From the NCBI GenBank assembly GCA_030429345.1, contig JAUIFJ010000002.1, positions 123,074 to 187,073 of the forward strand: 64,000 nucleotides of DNA. Direction: 5' to 3'. This document shows positions 36,015 to 41,993 of this stretch, piece after piece (the first letter of the stretch is position 1; every line of letters starts with the position of its first letter). This DNA is from a bacterium. Its GTDB lineage: Bacteria; CAIWAD01. The position numbers were made by a program, and so were the translations under genes. Under the pieces are notes generated by a model. The model saw only the letters and a program-made list of their open reading frames with translations, was not told the origin of the DNA and searched no databases.

Positions 36015-36047
36015 GCCGCCGGCGGCCCAGGGCCGCCGGCGGCTTTT
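36015..36047 (+). terminator. Rho-independent terminator after the Ig-repeat lipoprotein gene
   Basis: A perfect GC inverted repeat at 36015-36043 (arms of 14 bp, centre at one base, realistic loop of about 5 nt) is followed by TTTT. It ends the pilM-to-lipoprotein transcript 20 bp before the PilB gene, so pilB needs readthrough or its own promoter. Confidence 0.85.
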
Positions 36048-36066
36048 CTAAACCGGAAAATCCCGC

Positions 36067-37767
36067 ATGTTCGAAAAGATCGGTGAAGTCCTCATCCGCA
36101 AGGGCTTCATCTCCGAAGACAAGCTCCAGCAGGCGCTCTCCCAGAACTACATGGACAAGAAGGTCGGCGAAGTGCTGATCAGCCTGAACCTGCTCTCCGA
36201 GGATCAGCTGGTCGAGGGCCTGGCTGACCAGGCCGGCGTCGACTTCCTCAAGGGCGACCAGATCCTGAGCGCCCAGGAAGAGGCCTGCGCCCTTGTCGGC
36301 GAGGACTTCGCCAAGGAAAACAAGCTCATCCCGATCCTTCTCGAGAACGACACGGTGCTCGTGGCCATGGTGGACCCCGAGGACATCGTCGTCATGGACA
36401 ACCTGAAGAAGAGCGTCCAGGGCAAGCAGGTGGTCACGCGGATGGGCGGCGAGGCCGCGATCCTCGAGGCCATCGAGCGCATGTACGTCAAGATCCGCAA
36501 GACCCACGAGGTCACGGACGCCATCGGCGAGATGGAGTTCATGGCGGATCCCGACGCCGAGGCCAAGGAAGGCGGGCTCGAGGTCGACCAGGAGGTCGCC
36601 GACAGCCCCATCGTCAAGCTGGTCAACCTGATGCTCAGCGAAGCGATCAAGGAGCGCGCCACCGACGTGCACCTGGAGCCGGAGGAGAAGGAGACCCGGG
36701 TCCGCTACCGTGTCGACGGCGTGCTCGTCGAGACGATGAAGATCCCCAACGCCAACCACCCCGCCGTGGTCAGCCGCATCAAGATCATCTCCAAGCTCAA
36801 CATCGCCGAGCGGCGTCTCACGCAGGACGGCCGCTTCTCGATCAAGACCACCGACCGCGAGGTCGACGTCCGTGTCTCGATCCTGCCGACCGTACACGGC
36901 GAAAAGGTCGTGATGCGTCTGCTGGACAAGACGGGCTTCATGCTCGACCTGCGCAACCTGGGCTTCCGCGAACACGAGCTGAAGATCTTCAGCCACTGGA
37001 TCGAGCAGCCCTACGGCATGGTGATCATTTCCGGTCCCACGGGTTCCGGCAAGTCGACGACGCTCTACGCGGCATTGAACGAGATCAAGTCCATGTCGGA
37101 CAACATCACCACGGTCGAAGACCCGGTGGAGTACCAGATCGGCGGCATCAACCAGGTGCAGGTGCGCGAGAAGATCGGCCTGACCTTCGCCGCGGCGCTG
37201 CGTTCGATCCTGCGACAGGATCCCGACACCCTGCTGCTGGGCGAGATCCGTGACCACGAGACCGCGGACATGGCGATCAAGTTCGCCCTGACCGGTCACC
37301 TGGTCTTCAGCACCCTGCACGCCAACGACGCTCCGACGACGATCACGCGTTACATCGACCTGGGCATCCCGCCCTTCCTGGTGGGAAGCTGCCTCAACCT
37401 GGTCATGGCCCAGCGCCTGGTGCGCACGATCTGCAGCAACTGCAAGGAAGAGCGTCCCTCGACCCCGGAAGACTGGCTCTCGATCCACGAGGATCCGGAC
37501 AAGTATTCCGGCCAGCCGGTCTACCACGGACGCGGCTGCCCGGTCTGCCGCAACAGCGGCTTCAAGGGCCGTACCGGCATTTTCGAGATCCTTGAGATCC
37601 GCCAGAACATCCGCAAGATGATCTACGAAAGCGTCAACCAGCAGGAGATCCGCGAAGAGGCGATCCGCGCCGGCATGGTGCCCCTGCGTAACGCGGGCAT
37701 CAACCGTGTCGTGGACGGCACGACGACGCTCTCCGAGGTCAAGCGCGCCACCGTCGAGGACTTCTAG
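36067..37767 (+). CDS. pilB: Type IV pilus extension ATPase PilB (GspE family)
   Basis: This 566-residue protein has an N-terminal MshEN-like domain (IGEVLIRKGFISEDKLQQALS), a middle domain and a GspE ATPase: Walker A ISGPTGSGKST (about 321-331), Asp box VEDPVEY, Walker B DTLLLGEIRDHET, His box TGHLVFSTLHA, and a C-terminal tetracysteine zinc site CSNC (456-459) plus CPVC in the 490s. It powers pilin polymerisation. The site before ATG is weak (GGAAAA). Confidence 0.92.
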   Translation: MFEKIGEVLIRKGFISEDKLQQALSQNYMDKKVGEVLISLNLLSEDQLVEGLADQAGVDFLKGDQILSAQEEACALVGEDFAKENKLIPILLENDTVLVAMVDPEDIVVMDNLKKSVQGKQVVTRMGGEAAILEAIERMYVKIRKTHEVTDAIGEMEFMADPDAEAKEGGLEVDQEVADSPIVKLVNLMLSEAIKERATDVHLEPEEKETRVRYRVDGVLVETMKIPNANHPAVVSRIKIISKLNIAERRLTQDGRFSIKTTDREVDVRVSILPTVHGEKVVMRLLDKTGFMLDLRNLGFREHELKIFSHWIEQPYGMVIISGPTGSGKSTTLYAALNEIKSMSDNITTVEDPVEYQIGGINQVQVREKIGLTFAAALRSILRQDPDTLLLGEIRDHETADMAIKFALTGHLVFSTLHANDAPTTITRYIDLGIPPFLVGSCLNLVMAQRLVRTICSNCKEERPSTPEDWLSIHEDPDKYSGQPVYHGRGCPVCRNSGFKGRTGIFEILEIRQNIRKMIYESVNQQEIREEAIRAGMVPLRNAGINRVVDGTTTLSEVKRATVEDF

Positions 37768-37816
37768 ACTGTAACACAAGCGCGGGCCCCGGGGCCCGGG
37801 ATGCGAGGACGCAGCG

Positions 37817-39067
37817 ATGCCGACTTTCAATTACGTGATCAAGAACGCGGCCGGCGAACGGGTCGAGGCCCAGATGAAGGCCGCGAGCATGGACGCCGCC
37901 ATCGAGAACCTGCGCGCCCAGGGCACGCTGATCTCGCTGAAGGAGCGCAAGAGCGGCGACACGGCGAACCGCAAGACGGTGCTCGACAAGATCAACCTGG
38001 CCGTCGAAGGACTGAAGCAGCACGTCGGCCTGCGCACGCTGGTCTTCTTCACGCGCCAGCTCTCGACCATGTTCAGCGCCGGCCTGACCCTGGAGAAGGC
38101 GATCAGCAACCTGGCGGCCGCGGAGACCAACAAGAAGTTCAAGCGCACCCTGGACGCCATCGCCGGCGAGATCAAGCGCGGCGTGCAGTTGTCGGACGCC
38201 ATGAGCCATTACCCCTACCACTTCGACAGCCTCTATGTGGCGCTGGTCAAGGCGGGCGAGGTTTCCGGTTCGCTGCACAGCGTGCTGCACGACCTGGCGG
38301 ACTACCTGGAGAACCTGGAAGACACACGGCAGAAGGTGAAGAGCGCGCTGTACTACCCGGTGATCATGATGTTCATTCTGGCGGTGGCGCTGCTGGTGCT
38401 GCTCTGGAAGATCATTCCGCAGTTCAGCGACATCTACGAAAGCCTGGGCGCCGGCCTGCCGGCTCCGACCCTGCTGCTGGTCACCATGTCCAACGTTGTG
38501 TCACAGAACTTCCTGACCACCATGTTCTTCGCAGGGTTGGTCTTGTTCTTCCTCTGGGTGCTGACCCTGACCGACCGCGGCGAGCTGATCTGGGATCAGA
38601 TGAAGCTCAAGTTCCCGGTCTTCGGCAACCTGATCAACCTGAGCCTGCTCAACAAGTACGCCAAGACCCTGGGCATTCTCTTCAGCAGCGGCGTCACCGT
38701 GACCGAAGCGCTGAAGCTGGTGCGCGCGGTGATGGAAAACCGCATCATGGCCGAAGCGGTGGATGATGTCGGCGAAATGCTGAAGGACGGCTATTCGCTG
38801 AGCGTGGCCATGGATCGCGTCGGCGTCTTCCCGCCGATCATGCTGCAGCTGACCCAGACCGGCGAGGAGTCCGGCGAGCTGGACGGCCTGCTGACCAAGG
38901 CCAGCGAGTTCTACCAGAAGCAGGTGGATTCGATCATCGAGCGCCTGACGAGCCTGATCGAGCCGCTGATCATCGTGGCCGTGGGCCTGATCATCGGCGC
39001 CATCGTCATCGTGATCTACTTGCCGATCTTCGACTTCGGCCAGGCGGTCCAGAGCCTGGGCTACTAG
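37817..39067 (+). CDS. pilC: Type IV pilus inner-membrane platform protein PilC (GspF family)
   Basis: This 416-residue protein has two T2SSF domains: VFFTRQLSTMFSAGLTLEKAI ... ALVKAGEVSGSL (first) and ...YAKTLGILFSSGVTVTEALKL ... QTGEESGELDGLL (second), with membrane helices after each. It is the membrane platform that the PilB and PilT motors turn. A GAGGA site precedes ATG 37817; the 49-bp spacer contains a 16-bp perfect GC palindrome at 37783-37798. Confidence 0.92.
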   Translation: MPTFNYVIKNAAGERVEAQMKAASMDAAIENLRAQGTLISLKERKSGDTANRKTVLDKINLAVEGLKQHVGLRTLVFFTRQLSTMFSAGLTLEKAISNLAAAETNKKFKRTLDAIAGEIKRGVQLSDAMSHYPYHFDSLYVALVKAGEVSGSLHSVLHDLADYLENLEDTRQKVKSALYYPVIMMFILAVALLVLLWKIIPQFSDIYESLGAGLPAPTLLLVTMSNVVSQNFLTTMFFAGLVLFFLWVLTLTDRGELIWDQMKLKFPVFGNLINLSLLNKYAKTLGILFSSGVTVTEALKLVRAVMENRIMAEAVDDVGEMLKDGYSLSVAMDRVGVFPPIMLQLTQTGEESGELDGLLTKASEFYQKQVDSIIERLTSLIEPLIIVAVGLIIGAIVIVIYLPIFDFGQAVQSLGY

Positions 39068-39111
39068 ACCGGGCAAGCGAAAACAAAACCACCCTGTCCC
39101 GCACGGATCCA

Positions 39112-39135
39112 GTCGTCCCGCCTCGGCGGGACGAC
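39112..39135 (+). other. Hairpin between pilC and prepilin peptidase gene
   Basis: A perfect 11-bp inverted repeat (GTCGTCCCGCC / GGCGGGACGAC) around TC has no T-tract. It lies just upstream of the ribosome-binding site of the next gene and may affect its translation or mRNA ends. Confidence 0.4.
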
Positions 39136-39159
39136 GCGCTCCGGGGAAAAGGAGAGGCC

Positions 39160-39957
39160 GTGCTGCTCTACACGCCCCACATTCTGGCGCTGCTGCTGGG
39201 CCTGGCCCTGGGCAGCTTCGCCAATGTGCTGATCGCGCGTGTGCCCGAGGGGCGATCGATCCTTCGTCCTCCCTCCTCCTGCCCGAAATGCGAGGCCCGC
39301 ATTCGGCCCTGGGACAACATTCCCGTGCTCTCCTGGCTGCTGTTGGGCCGCAAATGCCGGGATTGCCGCACGCTGATCTCCGCGCGCTATCCGCTGGTCG
39401 AGTTGCTGGTGGCGGCGCTCTTCGTCGCCCTGAGCCTGGCCTGGCCGCTTCAGCCGGCCTTCTTTCATTTCCTGGCGCCGGCCCTGTTGCTGCCCGTACT
39501 CTCGCTGATCGACCTGGACTGCTTCCGGCTGCCGAATCCGCTGACGGGCGCGCTCTTCGTCTGCGGCCTGGCGACGACCCTGGTCATCCACTTTCTTGCG
39601 CCGGGAAGCGACGGTGTGCTGCACCCGCTGGCTGCCCTGTTGGGCGCTTTCGCCGGCTTCTTCAGCCTTTGGCTGATCCGGCAGCTCTCGCGGCTCTTCC
39701 TGGGCGGGCGCAGCGGCCTGGGGCTTGGCGACGTCAAGCTGATGGCCGGCGTCGGCCTTTACCTGGGCTGGGACCGCACCCTGCTGGCGATCCTGCTGGC
39801 CTGCGGGATCGGCCTGCTGGCGGCGATTCCCCTGCGCGGCCGCAGCGAGGCGAAGGAAATCCCCTTCGGCCCCTGGCTGGCCATCGGCAGCGCCCTGTCG
39901 CTCGTGGTTGGAGAGGGGATGATTGCGTGGTATGTTCAATTCGCCATCGGGGAATGA
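39160..39957 (+). CDS. pilD: Prepilin peptidase PilD (A24A aspartic protease / N-methyltransferase)
   Basis: This 265-residue protein starts at GTG 39160 behind AAGGAGAGG. The N-terminal cytoplasmic region has the two zinc CxxC pairs CPKC and CRDC that mark the bifunctional type, then several membrane helices. The catalytic aspartates are in SLIDLDCFRLPNP and GLGDVKLMAG (GxGD motif). It cleaves the pilin leaders encoded at 23.9-26.8 kb and methylates the new N-terminus. It is the last pil gene in the window. Confidence 0.92.
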   Translation: MLLYTPHILALLLGLALGSFANVLIARVPEGRSILRPPSSCPKCEARIRPWDNIPVLSWLLLGRKCRDCRTLISARYPLVELLVAALFVALSLAWPLQPAFFHFLAPALLLPVLSLIDLDCFRLPNPLTGALFVCGLATTLVIHFLAPGSDGVLHPLAALLGAFAGFFSLWLIRQLSRLFLGGRSGLGLGDVKLMAGVGLYLGWDRTLLAILLACGIGLLAAIPLRGRSEAKEIPFGPWLAIGSALSLVVGEGMIAWYVQFAIGE

Positions 39958-39969
39958 TCGGGCCGGAGA

Positions 39970-39988
39970 GGGCGACCGCAGGTCGCCC
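39970..39988. repeat. REP-like triloop hairpin
   Basis: A perfect 8-bp stem GGGCGACC-GCA-GGTCGCCC. The same unit with the same 3' flank (CCGCACG) recurs at 40205 in the same orientation. Confidence 0.6.
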
Positions 39989-40084
39989 GCACGATATTGG
40001 GCATTGGAAACCGAGATTGTATGCCGGTTGATCGCGGGGCAACGGTTTGGATCGGCAATCAATGGTTCGTCCCCGCCCCCGCCG

Positions 40085-40107
40085 GTAGGGGCGGCCTGCG
40101 GCCGCCC
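40085..40107. repeat. REP-like triloop hairpin with GTAG foot
   Basis: GTAG is followed by a perfect 8-bp stem GGGCGGCC-TGC-GGCCGCCC. A 5' GTAG at the stem base is the signature of REP elements mobilised by RAYT (TnpA-REP) transposases; no such transposase gene is in the window. Confidence 0.6.
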
Positions 40108-40204
40108 ACCCGGCGATTCGAAATTCCCGGTCGTGGACACGGAATTTGCCGCCCCCGGCCAACCATATGGCGATTGGCCACACCGGCCGCCCACCCGGCA
40201 AAGA

Positions 40205-40223
40205 GGGCGACCGCAGGTCGCCC
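40205..40223. repeat. REP-like triloop hairpin, second copy
   Basis: Identical stem-loop to 39970-39988, preceded by GA and followed by CCGCACG. With the GTAG hairpin between them it forms a small REP cluster filling the 304-bp gap between pilD and the next gene; nothing else is seen in that gap. Confidence 0.6.
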
Positions 40224-40261
40224 GCACGGGATCGGGAATGGGCAATCCTAACGGAGAAGGC

Positions 40262-40861
40262 ATGCGTATACAAAGTGCGTTGGCGATGGGGGGGATGATT
40301 CTCGCGATGGCCGCCGCCCCGCCCATGGCCGACTATGTGCCCCAGGGGGCCGATGCGGCCCTGCGGCCCGGCGATGAGTTCGTGATGCGTTCCCTGCGGG
40401 CGCACGAAGAGGCCTCCCTTTCCTCGCCTTCATGGATTCTCGCCGCCGGACAGGAAGGGAGCGTCCTGGCACTTGAAGGAAACTTCTACCATGTGGCCCT
40501 CGGCGGCGATTCCAGTGTATACGTCTACCGTACCGAAATGGCCCTGCGCCCGCAGAAGAAGGAGCTGCCGCAAGGGGACGACCACCGCCGGGCGCACGCG
40601 CTCTCCGCGCTGCCCGCCGATCGTCCCGCATCCGGCGACACCTTGCGGCTGCGCTCCGCCGTGCTCTACAAGGACAGCGACCTGCTGGCCGAGCATCACC
40701 TGCTGCCGGGCAGCCGGGAGTGGATCGTGCGCCAGGCCGAGAACCGCATGGGCTTCCTGCGCGTGGAACACGACAGCCTGGGCAGCGGCTGGATCTACCG
40801 CAGCGAACTGCCCGAGGACAAGCGTCGCCCCGTCGGCGAACTGAAGGAGTCCCGGCCCTGA
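40262..40861 (+). CDS. Exported SH3-like protein of unknown function
   Basis: This 199-residue protein starts at ATG 40262, set by CGGAGAAGG; the longer open frame runs back through the REP hairpins and is rejected. A signal peptide (SALAMGGMILAMAAAPPMA) is followed by two short beta-rich segments. The last one, NRMGFLRVEHDSLGSGWIYRSEL, resembles the end of bacterial SH3 domains (W-h-x-G-x-GW). It might bind peptidoglycan or a surface ligand in the periplasm. Its stop overlaps the start of tadA. Confidence 0.6.
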   Translation: MRIQSALAMGGMILAMAAAPPMADYVPQGADAALRPGDEFVMRSLRAHEEASLSSPSWILAAGQEGSVLALEGNFYHVALGGDSSVYVYRTEMALRPQKKELPQGDDHRRAHALSALPADRPASGDTLRLRSAVLYKDSDLLAEHHLLPGSREWIVRQAENRMGFLRVEHDSLGSGWIYRSELPEDKRRPVGELKESRP

Positions 40862-41346
40862 ATCCCGACAGCATCTTCATGGAGATGGCCCTGCGCGAAG
40901 CGCGCAAGGCCCTCGAGAAGGGCGAGGTCCCTGTCGGGGCCGTTGTCACACACAACGGTTCCGTCGTCGGCCGCGGACACAACGGGGTCGAGAGCCTGGG
41001 TGACCCCACGGCGCACGCCGAGATGCTGGCGATCAGCGCCGCGGCGGACGCCCTGGGCAGCTGGCGCCTCGAGGACTGCGTGCTCTACGTGACCCTGGAG
41101 CCCTGCGCCATGTGCGCCGGGGCCAGCGTCCTGGCCCGTGTGCCGCGCATCGTCTTCGGCGCCTGGGACCCCAAGGCCGGCGCCTGCGGCAGCGTCAACC
41201 AGATCGCCCGCGACGATAGGCTGAATCACGTCTGCGAGATCGTCGGCGGCATCCGCGAAGAGGAATGCGGGGCCCTGCTGAAGGACTTCTTCCGCGACCT
41301 GCGCCAGAAGCAGAAAGCCTTCCGCGAGCAGAACCGGCAAAATTAA
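40858..41346 (+). CDS. tadA: tRNA-specific adenosine deaminase TadA
   Basis: This 162-residue protein deaminates the wobble A34 of tRNA-Arg(ACG) to inosine. The zinc/catalytic sites are HAE (His53, Glu55) and PCAMC (Cys83, Cys86), with the usual ARVPRIVFGAWDPKAGACGS and NHVCEIVGGIREEEC following. I place the start at CTG 40858: it forms a CTGA overlap with the previous stop and lies 8 bases after AAGGAG, whereas ATG 40879 has no site and would trim the N-terminal helix (SIFMEMALREARKA). Confidence 0.88.
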   Translation: MNPDSIFMEMALREARKALEKGEVPVGAVVTHNGSVVGRGHNGVESLGDPTAHAEMLAISAAADALGSWRLEDCVLYVTLEPCAMCAGASVLARVPRIVFGAWDPKAGACGSVNQIARDDRLNHVCEIVGGIREEECGALLKDFFRDLRQKQKAFREQNRQN

Positions 41347-41489
41347 GAGCTCGCACGGAGAGCACGGAGAAGACGGAGGCCACGGAGCTTCAGAATTCTT
41401 GTCTACAAAAAAGAGCCGGTCCTGTGGACCGGCTCTCTTGTTCTTTCTCTGCGTTCTCTGTCTTCTCCGTGCTCTCCGTGCGAGCTCTT
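41345..41489. repeat. 30-bp inverted repeat of 9-bp units around a terminator
   Basis: Arms at 41345-41374 and 41460-41489 are perfectly complementary. Each arm is built of 9-bp units (CACGGAGAG, CACGGAGAA, GACGGAGGC and the complement TCTCCGTGC). The centre contains an 11-bp terminator hairpin. Such CACGGAG-type units are dispersed in many environmental genomes; translated products are spurious. It fills the space between convergent tadA and the small zinc-ribbon-like gene. Confidence 0.75.
41412..41436. terminator. Bidirectional terminator between convergent genes
   Basis: AGAGCCGGTCC-TGT-GGACCGGCTCT forms a perfect 11-bp stem with A-rich (ACAAAAA) and T-rich (CTTGTTCTTTC) flanks, serving tadA on + and the FmdB-like gene on -. 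Confidence 0.75.
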
Positions 41490-41517
41490 CTTCCCCGGAC
41501 CGGGGACGGACTCAGCC

Positions 41518-41745
41518 TCAGCTGAAGCCGGTGCCTGGGGCGCAGCCGCTGCCGGAGGACGGAATGCCGCCGATGATCGGCGCGCTGAAGAAGCCCCGTT
41601 CGACGGGCGCTTCGCCGGGCGTGTCCCCGGGATCGATCCCGGCCCGCTCGCAGAGTTCGGCCCAGGTGTCGATGCCTTCGGACATGCCGTGGCTGACTTC
41701 CACCTTGCGGCCGTTGGCCGGGCAGACGTAGTCGTATCGTGGCAT
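41518..41745 (-). CDS. Small FmdB-like zinc-ribbon-family protein
   Basis: This 75-residue protein starts at ATG 41745 behind AAAGGGAG; a longer frame to 41781 lacks a site. MPRYDYVCPANGRKVEVSHGMSE matches the start of FmdB-type putative regulatory proteins (P-x-Y-D-Y-x-C), but the partner cysteine of the first CxxC is replaced by Asn (CPANG). A later Cys lies in WAELCERAG and another at the end (GSGCAPGTGFS). Zinc binding is therefore uncertain. Monocistronic, with a good promoter. Confidence 0.65.
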   Translation of the reverse strand: MPRYDYVCPANGRKVEVSHGMSEGIDTWAELCERAGIDPGDTPGEAPVERGFFSAPIIGGIPSSGSGCAPGTGFS

Positions 41746-41768
41746 GGGACTCCCTTTCTTTGAGGCTG

Positions 41769-41797
41769 AAAATATATCCATCGAGTTATATAGTCAA
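41769..41797 (-). promoter_or_regulatory. Promoter of the FmdB-like gene
   Basis: On the minus strand, TTGACT (41797-41792) and TATTTT (41774-41769) are separated by 17 bp in an AT-rich tract, giving a predicted start about 15-20 nt before the ATG. Confidence 0.5.
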
Positions 41798-41993
41798 GCG
41801 GAAAATCCTGGCCCTTCGGGGATTCTGCGATCAATTTCCTCTTGCTGCAGTCGTACTATTTAAGCAACCGCCCCTTTTTCGTCGCTTGCCCCGGACGACT
41901 TTTCTAGCTTTCGACAGCTTGGTTCAGCGCCCGGTCCCGGAACACCGGCGCTGCCCGCCTGACATTCATCGAACAGCCATTTCGAGGGGACAA

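Noticed and set aside
39923..40261. N-terminal extension of the SH3-like protein through the REP hairpins
   Set aside because: The extension overlaps the prepilin peptidase gene and REP elements; ATG 40262 has a good ribosome-binding site and a signal peptide.
41403..41834. Reading frames through the CACGGAG inverted repeat
   Set aside because: Products such as HGEHGEDRERRER are translations of the repeat units, a known source of spurious proteins.
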